Part shown: one piece after another, positions 8,101-15,558 of the stretch
Layout of the letters: each line of letters opens with the position of its first letter
Numbering within the stretch: position 1 is the stretch's first letter
Virus record (IMG/VR): IMGVR_UViG_3300025319_000005
Span: 1-64,000 of that record
Strand: one strand, 5' to 3'
DNA from: a virus
Length of the DNA stretch: 64,000 bases
The notes under the pieces: model-generated
Seen by the model: only the letters and a program-made list of their open reading frames with translations
The model's database searches: none
Told to the model about the DNA's origin: nothing
Made by a program: the position numbers and the translations under genes

Positions 8101-8607
8101 TTATAGTTCTTCTTCAAGTATTTGTTTATTATCTAAATCAGCCAAAGCCATTGCAATATTGAATTCTCCAATCAAAACCGCTTTTGCAAAATTTCCATGA
8201 TTTTTATCCCATTCTTGAGAAATTGTGCTTTCCTTATTAATAATACGTTTACACATATCTGCTATTACTAAGTTTTTAGAAAGCTGAAGCCTTTCTATCA
8301 TTTCCATGGCTGTTAACCAAATTGTTTTTGTTTTCACGTTATCTTTTTTTAAATTAAATGTTAATCTGGGTTTTATTTCTTTAATTTCTTTTTTTCCAAA
8401 TTCAAAATCAAAATAGTCTAAATCGTTAACATCATAAGAGTATTCATTATCTGCATCTAATTTTTCTTCAAGACGAACATCATTATCCTTTTTGATAACT
8501 GTTCTACGAATGCGAGAAGTTGATTTTTTCATATCTTTTTTCACATGAGTAGCCCATTCTCCATTGAGTGCTGAATTTAACTTATTTCCCGGTCTAACTT
8601 TTCCCAT
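8101..8607 (-). CDS. hypothetical protein co-transcribed with sigma
   Basis: 168 aa, charged. The N-terminal third is basic (KKDMKKSTSRIRRTVIKK), the middle acidic, and the C-terminal part helical. First gene after the promoter at 8627, immediately upstream of the sigma gene, so it could modulate sigma activity; that is inferred from position only. Confidence 0.7.
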   Translation of the reverse strand: MGKVRPGNKLNSALNGEWATHVKKDMKKSTSRIRRTVIKKDNDVRLEEKLDADNEYSYDVNDLDYFDFEFGKKEIKEIKPRLTFNLKKDNVKTKTIWLTAMEMIERLQLSKNLVIADMCKRIINKESTISQEWDKNHGNFAKAVLIGEFNIAMALADLDNKQILEEEL

Positions 8608-8626
8608 TACTTTGTGTTTATTTGTT

Positions 8627-8666
8627 TTATAATGTACTATACAAAATTTAAATGACAGGTGTTACA
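8627..8666 (-). promoter_or_regulatory. conserved phage promoter (sigma operon)
   Basis: Full match to the 40-bp element. Drives 8607-6960, including the sigma factor itself. Confidence 0.85.
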
Positions 8667-8671
8667 AAATA

Positions 8672-9058
8672 TTAAAATAATTCCTTAACTGACTTTCCTC
8701 TATTAGAAAGTATGCCATGTTTAACTTTAGCTATTTTATCATCAGCATCAAGAATGTCATCAACATGCCTTAATCTTAATTTTTCAATAAAAGATTCCAC
8801 ATCTTCTTTAAGACAAAAACCAAAATACTTATTAAACAAAGTGTCAGATTTAAATCTTTCATCATCTATTTTGCCTAAATCTTCAATCCATACATGCCTA
8901 AATCCAACCATTATTTGTTTAGGAAATGACCAGATTTTTTCTTTCTTAACTGCAAGCGGTAGAGCTTTTACTTTAATACTAATTCCAGACTTTACATCTA
9001 AAGAACTGGAAACTAAATAAAGCTGAGCGTCTGTTATATCTAAATCGTCGATTTTCAT
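8672..9058 (-). CDS. stand-alone paralog of the sigma N-terminal domain
   Basis: 128 aa. Aligns by eye with the first 110 residues of the sigma factor: a basic K-x-K/R-x-L/F-PL segment, K-x-W-S-F/Y-P, a central I-x-D-L region, then FGFCLK against LGYCLK. The domain is unknown to me. As a separate copy next to the sigma operon it may compete for the same partner, for example as an anti-sigma or co-activator. Confidence 0.7.
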   Translation of the reverse strand: MKIDDLDITDAQLYLVSSSLDVKSGISIKVKALPLAVKKEKIWSFPKQIMVGFRHVWIEDLGKIDDERFKSDTLFNKYFGFCLKEDVESFIEKLRLRHVDDILDADDKIAKVKHGILSNRGKSVKELF

Positions 9059-9447
9059 TTTAGATTGTTTTGAAGTTTACAATTTATAATTTCTCTTGTT
9101 TCTACATTTTTTTGAACAATTTGTATATGAATTCTTGCGTTATCCTTTCCATTCCATTTAACCTTCAAACCATTTCTTTCAAGTACATCAACAATTTCTT
9201 TACCTTTACCAGACCAAGATAGATAACATCCTTGACTTTCTTTTAAAGAATCTAAATCTTGATTATGATAAAAAATCACTTTATCATATTGTACATCTGG
9301 GACATCTGACCACCCACAAGAATTACAACAAGTATGATTCTCTTTAGCAAAATAACCCAAAGCTCTTAATTCATTAAAAGCATTTTTAATTGGAGCCCGG
9401 AATGAAAATTCTTTTTTTTCTGATTTAACTTTACCTTTTTTAATGAT
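9055..9447 (-). CDS. DUF6891-like protein, start codon unclear
   Basis: The reading frame encodes FRAPIKNAFNELRALGYFAKEN, then CCNSCGW, then FYHNQDLD and YLSWSGKG, a pattern I associate with the DUF6891 family (Cys-rich, GYFA, SCGW, YHxQD). No in-frame ATG exists. A TTG at 9360 would cut off conserved residues, while an ATT or ATC near 9444-9447, just after the promoter at 9461, would keep them. Unusual initiation, a small indel or an assembly error are all possible. Overlaps the next gene by four bases. Confidence 0.65.
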   Translation of the reverse strand: MIKKGKVKSEKKEFSFRAPIKNAFNELRALGYFAKENHTCCNSCGWSDVPDVQYDKVIFYHNQDLDSLKESQGCYLSWSGKGKEIVDVLERNGLKVKWNGKDNARIHIQIVQKNVETREIINCKLQNNLK

Positions 9448-9460
9448 GTATAATTTCTGT

Positions 9461-9500
9461 TTATAATGTACTATACAAGAAAAAATTGAGAGGTGTTACA
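9461..9500 (-). promoter_or_regulatory. conserved phage promoter
   Basis: Full 40-bp element; heads the genes from about 9447 to 8672. Confidence 0.85.
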
Positions 9501-9518
9501 AATTCACTAATTTTTTAA

Positions 9519-10001
9519 TTATGCTATTGATAATTTGCCATTCATTGTTTTTACTATTTGTTCCAACGGAGATTCTATTTTTTGAATTATAGTATTATTA
9601 ATTAAACTTTGAGATTTTATGTAATCATTCTTTTTATTTTGATAATATATTTTTTGCTTATTATTTAAAATTAATCTTTTTTCTTTAATTTTTTCTCTTT
9701 GTTGTTTTAATACTAATCCACAAACTCCTTTGTATAATAAATTTAATCCACTATTTAAACAATCAAATAATTTTATGTAATATGATTCAGCATCATCCAA
9801 TTTTTCTTTTTCGCAAATATGTATTATTTCAAAAATGTGGTTCTCGTATTTATATTTTTTTAAAGAGTTATATAGTTGCCTTTGACCTTTACAATTATAT
9901 AACTTATAAGCATTCCATCTTTTTTCTATATTTATAGATTTACCTATATAAATTTTTCCGTTTGGTGATGTTATTTTATAGATTCCACAAGTTTGTTTCA
10001 T
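9519..10001 (-). CDS. GIY-YIG endonuclease
   Basis: 160 aa. N-terminal GIY-YIG domain: CGIYKITSPNGKIYIGKS at residues 5-22, then R at 28 and an E near 71 that fit the catalytic pattern. The C-terminal half is Lys/Asn-rich, as in homing endonuclease DNA-binding tails. The start overlaps the stop of the integrase gene by four bases, so the two are probably translated together. A selfish homing role or a part in mobility of the adjacent cassette region is plausible. Confidence 0.85.
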   Translation of the reverse strand: MKQTCGIYKITSPNGKIYIGKSINIEKRWNAYKLYNCKGQRQLYNSLKKYKYENHIFEIIHICEKEKLDDAESYYIKLFDCLNSGLNLLYKGVCGLVLKQQREKIKEKRLILNNKQKIYYQNKKNDYIKSQSLINNTIIQKIESPLEQIVKTMNGKLSIA

Positions 10002-10855
10002 AAATGAATATTACTAATAGGAGACGCAATTTTACTTATTAAATTATGTGAAATATGAGTGTAAATTGAAGTTGTTTTTACAGAAGAATGACCTAACAAT
10101 TTTTGAATAAGATTTATATCGACACCATTTTCAACCATATGAGTAGCTGATGTGTGTCTCATTAAGTGAGTATAAACTCTTTTGTTATCTATCCCGGCTT
10201 TCTTTGCCAATTGTTTAATTACATTACCAACGCTGTGTTCGGAATATTGTTCAGCATTATTTTGTCCAGTTAAAACATAAACAAACTGGTCTTTTTTTAT
10301 ATTGTACTCTTTGCAATAGTCTTTTAATATTATAATCAATTGTTCATTTAATCCAACTTGACGGTCTTTATTTCCCTTTGCTTGAATTACATTTATAATC
10401 ATTCGGCTCCGGTCAATGTGTTCCCATTTTAAATTTAATAATTCTGAAACCCGGAGGGAACAAGAATAAAGTAGGGCAAGAATCACTTTATGCTTTTTGT
10501 TTTCGCAGGCGTCAAACATTCGTTGGATTTCATTTACAGATAAAACAATCGGCAGTTTTTTGTTTTTCCTTGGACGTTCTATGTATTTGAATTTTTCAAT
10601 TCCGACCCTTGCAATTTTTTCATAATAAATTTTAATAGCTGAATGGTATCCTGAATGTGTTGATGGTTCCTTAAACTGACCAAGAAACTCAATTATCATT
10701 GTGGTATTAATTCTGTCTGGGTGCGTTACCCCTTTCTTTTCAAAATAAGCAAGAAATCCAGTGAAGTTGCTACAATAGTTAGAAACTGAATTTGGCGAGT
10801 AATTTCGGAACTCCATATAATTTCGGAGCTTCTGTACTGGGTCTGAAATTTCCAT
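9998..10855 (-). CDS. tyrosine recombinase / integrase (XerD-like)
   Basis: 285 aa. N-terminal SAM-like core-binding domain (residues 5-85) and a C-terminal catalytic domain with the expected residues: R in CSLRVSELLNLKW, K in the beta-hairpin (AKGNKDRQV), HLMRHTSATHM, LGHSSVKTTSIYTH with the nucleophilic Tyr. Length and motifs are those of a simple XerC/D-type recombinase; the extra helix typical of integron integrases is not evident. It abuts a stretch of gene cassettes separated by attC-like palindromes (11-13.9 kb), which makes it the obvious candidate for moving them. Confidence 0.9.
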   Translation of the reverse strand: MEISDPVQKLRNYMEFRNYSPNSVSNYCSNFTGFLAYFEKKGVTHPDRINTTMIIEFLGQFKEPSTHSGYHSAIKIYYEKIARVGIEKFKYIERPRKNKKLPIVLSVNEIQRMFDACENKKHKVILALLYSCSLRVSELLNLKWEHIDRSRMIINVIQAKGNKDRQVGLNEQLIIILKDYCKEYNIKKDQFVYVLTGQNNAEQYSEHSVGNVIKQLAKKAGIDNKRVYTHLMRHTSATHMVENGVDINLIQKLLGHSSVKTTSIYTHISHNLISKIASPISNIHL

Positions 10856-10964
10856 GTCTAAATGTATTGATTTTATTAATACTTCAATAAGTGTGCCACA
10901 TATATAATGTTATGTTCAATTGTTTGTTGTTTAATTTTAAAAGCCACCGCACTCCTTTGTTTTT
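10856..10964. other. non-coding junction with inverted-repeat end
   Basis: Separates the methyltransferase stop from the integrase start. It holds one arm of the 26-bp inverted repeat (10917-10942) preceded by GTTATGTT, the same bases found at the border of the attC-like site at 12138 in the opposite orientation. Confidence 0.5.
10917..10942 (+). repeat. 26-bp inverted repeat, left arm
   Basis: CA(A/G)TTGTTTGTTGTTTAA continuing TTTTAAAA, present here on the plus strand and at 12088-12113 on the minus strand with a single mismatch. The two arms bracket the methyltransferase cassette. Confidence 0.7.
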
Positions 10965-11795
10965 TCAAAACAATAAAAGGTTTGGTTTGTACTCATTAAT
11001 TCTGTTTGTCGCTAATTCAAAATATTCCTGTTTCTTTTCCATAATAATATAATTCCGCTTTAAGTTTTTACACACAACTCCAACCGTTCCACTTCCGCCA
11101 AACGGGTCCAACACAACATCGTTTTCATTAGTAAATGTTTTCACAAAAAACTCAACCAACTTTTCGGGGAATACTGCACTATGTTCCATCTTTGAAGTAA
11201 ATTGGTTTGTTACATTATTTGCGTTAATAACATTTGAAGGTCGTGCAAATTCAATGTCCTTAAAATTATCTCTATCCACTACCATTCCGCTTCCGTTGGT
11301 TGGTGTTTTACAATTCTTTCTAAATGCCCTGCTTTTTGTTTCCTCACTTACAGTTGTTCCACAAGCAAGTGCATTAAATGTAATTTGGTTTGGATTGTCT
11401 TTTGTAAAATGATACACAGGCTCAAATCCGTTTTTCATTCTCCCTTTCGTTCCAGTTGGGAAAGCATTTTTTGTCCAACAATATTCTTCCACAAACATAA
11501 ATCCCGTTTCTCTTTTCAGTCGGCAAATCAAATCATAAACATACAGGCTTCGTTCTCCTTTATTGGTGTGTGGCTTTATATTTAAAAAGAAACTTCCAGT
11601 AGGTTTTAAAATCCTTTTTATCTCTGCTCCAATAGGTAAAAACCAATCAATATATTCATTCTCGTTTGTACCTTCGTATGTTGCCTTTCTGCGTTCAGCA
11701 TAAGGCGGTGATGTAAAAACCAAATCAATACTATTAGTATCAATGGTTTTCATCAATTCTAAACAATCTCCTAAATAAACTTTATTGCTTTCCAT
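10965..11795 (-). CDS. site-specific DNA methyltransferase (beta class)
   Basis: 276 aa. Catalytic motif IV TSPPY at residues 29-33 precedes the SAM-binding motif I DPFGGSGT near residue 233, the permuted order of beta-class N4-cytosine/N6-adenine methyltransferases. Full-length for the class. No cognate restriction gene is beside it, so it is an orphan modifier, as common in phages for protection against host restriction. Overlaps the small gene upstream by one base and shares its cassette. Confidence 0.9.
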   Translation of the reverse strand: MESNKVYLGDCLELMKTIDTNSIDLVFTSPPYAERRKATYEGTNENEYIDWFLPIGAEIKRILKPTGSFFLNIKPHTNKGERSLYVYDLICRLKRETGFMFVEEYCWTKNAFPTGTKGRMKNGFEPVYHFTKDNPNQITFNALACGTTVSEETKSRAFRKNCKTPTNGSGMVVDRDNFKDIEFARPSNVINANNVTNQFTSKMEHSAVFPEKLVEFFVKTFTNENDVVLDPFGGSGTVGVVCKNLKRNYIIMEKKQEYFELATNRINEYKPNLLLF

Positions 11796-12037
11796 TAATC
11801 AACCGATATTGAAAGTATGCCCTTTCTTCCGTGTTTCACAAGTTCTTCTCCATCTTCATAAGCAACGGATAAGTGATGATTTTCATCAAGTATTTCTTCC
11901 TTATCAAAATCAATTATTCCATCAGGCAATTCATAAATATCATCTTCTTTGATAATATCTAACTGTTCCTGAGTTAATGGTTCTTTCAATTCGTAACGAA
12001 CCTTTACTGTTTTTGTAACATCAATGTAATTTTTCAT
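11795..12037 (-). CDS. small acidic partner of methyltransferase
   Basis: 80 aa, acidic, unrecognised. Directly precedes the methyltransferase with a one-base overlap and lies inside the same inverted-repeat-bounded cassette. The two genes have probably moved as a pair. Confidence 0.7.
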   Translation of the reverse strand: MKNYIDVTKTVKVRYELKEPLTQEQLDIIKEDDIYELPDGIIDFDKEEILDENHHLSVAYEDGEELVKHGRKGILSISVD

Positions 12038-12087
12038 ATTATATTTATTTTATAGTTATTAATAAAAAGCCAACACACGCCACCTTT

Positions 12088-12113
12088 TTTTAAAATTAAA
12101 CAACAAACAACTG
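12088..12113 (-). repeat. 26-bp inverted repeat, right arm
   Basis: Partner of 10917-10942 in the opposite orientation, about 1.2 kb apart, bracketing the methyltransferase pair. Confidence 0.7.
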
Positions 12114-12137
12114 CCCCTCGCTCGAAAACCCTACGCA

Positions 12138-12222
12138 CCAACATAACACAGGCTACACGCAATAGCCCCACAAGCCCTCACACATCCAAAGCTACTGCAA
12201 GTGTAGCCCCGTCCGTTAGTTG
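12138..12222 (-). repeat. attC-like imperfect palindrome A
   Basis: On the minus strand CTAACGG...GGCTACAC opens and GTGTAGCC...GTGTTATG closes a long imperfect hairpin; the arms pair over GGCTACACxxGCAxTAGC with a few unpaired bases on one side. This asymmetry, with AAC at one end and GTT at the other, is the layout of integron attC sites. Local GC is clearly higher than the surroundings. Confidence 0.55.
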
Positions 12223-12288
12223 CTATTTGTTTTCTTAAAATTAAAAGGCTCACGCTCGCTTAATTTTTTGCAAAAATTTAAAAGGTTA

Positions 12289-12780
12289 CTAACCTCCACT
12301 CATTGGTGTTGTATCAACTGAATAAAATCTCGGATAAGGTGATGTGTTCAAATCTAGCATGAACTTTAAATCAACTAATTTGTCTGGCAAAGTGGAAGGT
12401 ATAATTAAATAAAATTTCCATTTATCTTCTTCATTTATACTTCCTCGTTGCAAAAATAACTCACGTAAATTCCCAATATTTATAAATTGTATTTCTGTAA
12501 TAATTAACTTTTGGTCAATTTCTATTTTAAATTTTGTTTTAAATTTTGTATTCTTTATGTTTTTTTGAACACATACAAATTCCAAATTTTGACAATCTGG
12601 CTGAGAAAGGTCTATAAATTCATTCTCAGCAACTACTTTATCTTCCCACCTTTTAGGACGATTAATGCACTCTATTGTGTAATAGTCGTTATCAGCACCT
12701 ATTATTCTTTTCAATTGTGCAATCGTTATAATTGGCTTCACAAAGTAATTATTTCCATCAATTTTTATTCTAATATCCAT
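12289..12780 (-). CDS. ubiquitin-like (multiubiquitin-type) protein ending in Gly-Gly
   Basis: 163 aa from MDIRIKIDG. The first half matches the pattern of bacterial multiubiquitin-type beta-grasp domains: I-x-I-DG-x-x-Y-x-V, then TIAQLKRIIG, then E-x-x-IDLSQP and a final hydrophobic strand. A second, more diverged domain follows from about residue 80 (FKIEIDQKLIITE ... NLRELFL). The protein ends TTPMSGG: a terminal di-glycine, as required for activation of ubiquitin-like modifiers. Two-domain proteins of this type act with E1, E2 and JAB partners in bacterial anti-phage operons, but no such partners are visible here. Lies in a cassette between attC-like sites A and B. Confidence 0.55.
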   Translation of the reverse strand: MDIRIKIDGNNYFVKPIITIAQLKRIIGADNDYYTIECINRPKRWEDKVVAENEFIDLSQPDCQNLEFVCVQKNIKNTKFKTKFKIEIDQKLIITEIQFINIGNLRELFLQRGSINEEDKWKFYLIIPSTLPDKLVDLKFMLDLNTSPYPRFYSVDTTPMSGG

Positions 12781-12952
12781 AGTATCTTTTCCATCCTTTA
12801 ATTTGTTTATAATTATCAATGTAGTGAAATCCGTTATCTCGTTTTTTCACTAACTGTTTTTTTTCGTTTCCATTTTCATAAATAGCTATAAACTCAAACC
12901 CTTCATCGTTCGGTAAATAACTAACTGGATAAAATTTGCTAACACACGCCAT
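12770..12952 (-). CDS. small cassette protein upstream of Ubl gene
   Basis: 60 aa, unrecognised; aromatic-rich (FHYIDNYKQIKGWKRYYGY). Its ATG lies in ATGGCGTGTGTTAGC, a sequence also found at the same place in the two neighbouring cassettes, so start and leader are part of the cassette border. Overlaps the Ubl gene start by 11 bases. Confidence 0.55.
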   Translation of the reverse strand: MACVSKFYPVSYLPNDEGFEFIAIYENGNEKKQLVKKRDNGFHYIDNYKQIKGWKRYYGY

Positions 12953-13003
12953 CTCTTTTTGTTTATTTATTTTTTACTGCCTCACGCTCGAAGGGCTTAC
13001 GCA

Positions 13004-13088
13004 CCAACCTAACACCATGTTGGTCGTAAGTTTGCAACGTACTAACCGCTTAGGCAAACCTACGCCAACATTTGTACGTTGTACGCAA
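13004..13088 (-). repeat. attC-like imperfect palindrome B
   Basis: Arms 13008-13034 and 13055-13081 pair over ATGTTGG-CGTA-GTTTG with unpaired bases on one arm. The outer box on the minus strand is GTTAGGT, an exact GTTRRRY. The 70 bp that follow (GGTGCGTA, CTTCGAGCG, GGCGTGTGTT) are shared with site A. Confidence 0.6.
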
Positions 13089-13134
13089 GGTTTAAAAATA
13101 AAGGATCACGCACTTCTTAAAGTTTTTCAAACTT

Positions 13135-13443
13135 TTAAGAGATTTTAATCCGTTTACGTTTTGTTTCCCAATCTTTCTCTCCAATTATTTTAGCCGATTT
13201 ATAAATTCGGTTTTCTTTGTCAGCGCAAACATACATTCTGCAATGTGGTTTATCCGAATAATGCCCCTTTACAGCCATCACAGGAAAGTATTGCGTTTCT
13301 TCCATTACAACAACGTGATACATATATTGTTTTCGTTTTCCAATCATAAAATGAAACACTTTTAATAAATCACCAATCAATATCTGTTTACCAGTTTGGT
13401 CGTAGTACGTATTATCTTTCAACTTTTCTAAATATTCTTTCAT
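13135..13443 (-). CDS. hypothetical cassette protein, 102 aa
   Basis: Basic C-terminus (WETKRKRIKIS). The segment GDLLKVFHFMIGKRKQYMYHVVV suggests a small all-beta fold. MKEYLEKL is chosen as start, avoiding overlap with the neighbour that stops at 13446. Second gene of the cassette between attC-like sites B and C. Family not recognised. Confidence 0.65.
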   Translation of the reverse strand: MKEYLEKLKDNTYYDQTGKQILIGDLLKVFHFMIGKRKQYMYHVVVMEETQYFPVMAVKGHYSDKPHCRMYVCADKENRIYKSAKIIGEKDWETKRKRIKIS

Positions 13444-13445
13444 AA

Positions 13446-13667
13446 TTAGTTCCATTTAAAAGGGTTTGTATAATCAATCTCTTTCCAAAAACCAACAACG
13501 CCAAACATCACAATACCTACTATTATTATCAAAACAATAGTAATGTAACTAAGTGGATTATATGGATTAAATCTTCTTGCTGTTGAATATCCTTTACCTA
13601 AGTGAGGTGTTCTTTTTTTATTTGATACTTCCTGTAGAATGAAAAGGAATTTTAATATATTTTTCAT
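13446..13667 (-). CDS. small membrane protein in cassette
   Basis: 73 aa from MKNILKF. One strong transmembrane helix (YITIVLIIIVGIVMFGVVGF) near residues 40-60. A longer frame from 13718 (MVACGGRK) would begin in the conserved cassette border and is less likely. Function unknown. Confidence 0.6.
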   Translation of the reverse strand: MKNILKFLFILQEVSNKKRTPHLGKGYSTARRFNPYNPLSYITIVLIIIVGIVMFGVVGFWKEIDYTNPFKWN

Positions 13668-13732
13668 AATTTGTTTTAAAATGTAAGTACTATGTTTTCT
13701 GCCTCCACACGCCACCATTTATTTTTAAACCC

Positions 13733-13822
13733 AGCGTACAACACCAAATAGGACGCAAGGCTACCTAACTGCTTACTATTCATTACGCTTATACGCCCTG
13801 TCGCCTATTTTTGTACGTTAAA
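13733..13822 (-). repeat. attC-like imperfect palindrome C
   Basis: Arms 13735-13760 and 13796-13821 pair as CGTACAA-AATAGG against CCTATTT-GGTGTTGTACG with extra unpaired bases on one arm. It starts 14 bp after the stop of the gene ending at 13836, as expected for a cassette recombination site. Confidence 0.6.
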
Positions 13823-13835
13823 AATCTCCAACTCA

Positions 13836-14009
13836 TTATTTATATGGTGTTTTCGCCAATACTCTTTTTATCATTTTAATACTTTTCATCACTTGCCTGT
13901 CTGCACAAGTTTGTCCTTCAACTTTTCTGCTTCCAAGAATATTGGCAACTATCCTCAAAGTATCTTCTATTTGTTCGGCTTCAAACTTGTGTATTATTAA
14001 TTCTTCCAT
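13836..14009 (-). CDS. hypothetical helical protein
   Basis: 57 aa from MEELIIHKFEAEQIEDTL, mostly helical, basic C-terminus. An upstream Met at 14057 would overlap the preceding gene by 40 bases. Its stop lies right beside attC-like site C, so it may be the first cassette of the series. Confidence 0.6.
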   Translation of the reverse strand: MEELIIHKFEAEQIEDTLRIVANILGSRKVEGQTCADRQVMKSIKMIKRVLAKTPYK

Positions 14010-14017
14010 TTTTTGTT

Positions 14018-14332
14018 TTAAATCAATCCAGCTTTCTTTTTTGTTGAATATAACCATGATTCAAAATTGTTTTCCGCATTTATATCACGCTTAATCAGAT
14101 ATTCAACATATTGCCTTTTGCTCATTGCTGTAGTTTCAATTTTTTGATCTTTATTTTTAAAGTAACCTTCAGTCAAATAATGAACTTCTTGACCCCATTT
14201 CGCATCAAATATAAATACTAATTTAGTATCTAAATAATTTCGTATTTCATCTGATAGCTTCCAGTCTTTACTAACTCTCGCTTCTTTTCTGTCCTCAATC
14301 AATTTATCAATATATTTACCTTCAAAGTCCAT
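14018..14332 (-). CDS. CysRS C-terminal-domain-like small protein
   Basis: 104 aa from MDFEGKYIDKL. IDKLIEDRKEARVSKDW followed by SDEIRNYL is the helix pattern near the C-terminus of cysteinyl-tRNA synthetases (x-R-x-x-AR-x-x-KDW-x-x-AD-x-IR). No catalytic domain is present, so it is a stand-alone relative, perhaps RNA binding; function is not implied. Confidence 0.55.
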   Translation of the reverse strand: MDFEGKYIDKLIEDRKEARVSKDWKLSDEIRNYLDTKLVFIFDAKWGQEVHYLTEGYFKNKDQKIETTAMSKRQYVEYLIKRDINAENNFESWLYSTKKKAGLI

Positions 14333-14648
14333 AGTTATATATTTTGTTAAGTTGAGCAGTATTATTGAAGTTTCTATGAACAACTCTCATGCAAACAAGA
14401 GGGAAATAATTAGTATTAATATTATACCCAGTATCTTTACCATCTTCAAAAATAATTTGACCGGTTTCAATTTCTCCATTTGTACCATACGCCATTCCGT
14501 CAGAATCAAAGCCAGCTGGATATATTTGTCCACTTTCATCGTATACGCCTTTAACTAAATCAACAAATCCGTTTTTATACAGGATTTTCCCATTTTCAGA
14601 TAATAATCTGACCAATTTTTTCTTACTGTTATCTATTTTCGTAGCCAT
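14322..14648 (-). CDS. hypothetical protein, 108 aa
   Basis: Basic N-terminus, then a Gly/Asp-rich beta-type body (YDESGQIYPAGFDSDGMAYGTNGEIETG). Unrecognised. Overlaps the following gene by about 10 bases; preceded by 70 bp of AT-rich leader without the conserved promoter. Confidence 0.65.
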   Translation of the reverse strand: MATKIDNSKKKLVRLLSENGKILYKNGFVDLVKGVYDESGQIYPAGFDSDGMAYGTNGEIETGQIIFEDGKDTGYNINTNYFPLVCMRVVHRNFNNTAQLNKIYNYGL

Positions 14649-14719
14649 AATGTTAATTTTTCACAAATGTAGAAAAAAAGTAGAAATTGTATATTTTTTC
14701 TTTAAAAAGTTATTAACAA

Positions 14720-14905
14720 TTATTCATCATCTTTAATTCCATCAAGTCTTTCTCCTGTATTATCCCAATATGGAGCCGTTGTAGAGTCATAAAAACCAAC
14801 ATATTCTGAATCTATACAATAATCCACTGTTTCAAGTAGAATTTTTTTCATTTGCTCAGTAGATAGTGTTTCAATCCATTTTTTTAATCTTTCTGTCCGA
14901 TTCAT
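14720..14905 (-). CDS. hypothetical acidic protein, 61 aa
   Basis: An N-terminal helix (TERLKKWIETLSTEQMKKILLE) and an acidic tail ending KDDE. Unknown. Part of the three-gene run starting at 15532. Confidence 0.65.
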   Translation of the reverse strand: MNRTERLKKWIETLSTEQMKKILLETVDYCIDSEYVGFYDSTTAPYWDNTGERLDGIKDDE

Positions 14906-14928
14906 TTTTATTGAGATTTGTTGATTAG

Positions 14929-15303
14929 TTAATGATTATAGCTAATTGTATTATAAGCTGCATCAATCGCAAGTCCTTGTTCAATCCAACCATTGACATC
15001 TATGTGTAAAAGTGTTAGAAAGTCAATTATTTCAGCATCTAATTGAATACTATCGAATAATGTACGCTTGATATTTTCTTTAGGCCAAAGTTTGTTTAGT
15101 TGCTCTATTTCGTTTCTGGATAAACTGTCAAATTTTCTCAATATTAACTTGACTAAACTTGGGTTATAGTTTATTTTATTGATGACAACCACATTTAGTT
15201 TAATATCAATACCTTCAATAATTGAAAAGTCTGAGTTACCTTTAATATGGCAGGAACATCCAATAAAGAACCTGAAATCAATTGCACTTAATGTGGTTTT
15301 CAT
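14929..15303 (-). CDS. hypothetical protein, 124 aa
   Basis: Mixed alpha/beta protein beginning MKTTLSAIDFRFFIGCSCHIKG, ending in an acidic helical part. No recognised domain. Four bases separate it from the zinc-finger gene upstream, so the two are co-transcribed. Confidence 0.65.
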   Translation of the reverse strand: MKTTLSAIDFRFFIGCSCHIKGNSDFSIIEGIDIKLNVVVINKINYNPSLVKLILRKFDSLSRNEIEQLNKLWPKENIKRTLFDSIQLDAEIIDFLTLLHIDVNGWIEQGLAIDAAYNTISYNH

Positions 15304-15307
15304 GTTG

Positions 15308-15532
15308 TTAAGCGTCTAATTCTTTGTCGGCTTGCAGTAATTTTTCTCCAAGAGCATTTTTATCAAGCTCCTTATTTAATAATGAAGTAGTGTAACATCC
15401 AGCAGAACAATATCCTAGATAAAAAGGATTTCCTTCTCCATATACACGTTTTACTTCTTTTGCTGAGTGGATTTTACCACATTCTTGGTTTTTACATACT
15501 CTTTTGTCTGTATCTACTTTTGATTTTTTCAT
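15308..15532 (-). CDS. small zinc-finger protein
   Basis: 74 aa. CKNQEC and CSAGC place four cysteines for a treble-clef-like knuckle; the C-terminus is a Lys/Asp/Glu-rich helix. First gene after the conserved promoter at 15559. Confidence 0.7.
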   Translation of the reverse strand: MKKSKVDTDKRVCKNQECGKIHSAKEVKRVYGEGNPFYLGYCSAGCYTTSLLNKELDKNALGEKLLQADKELDA

Positions 15533-15558
15533 GATGTTTTAATTTAATGTTAAATTTC

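Noticed and set aside
9998-10855. Calling the recombinase an integron integrase
   Set aside because: It has the catalytic residues of tyrosine recombinases but not the extra helix of IntI, and its position relative to the cassettes is not the canonical one.
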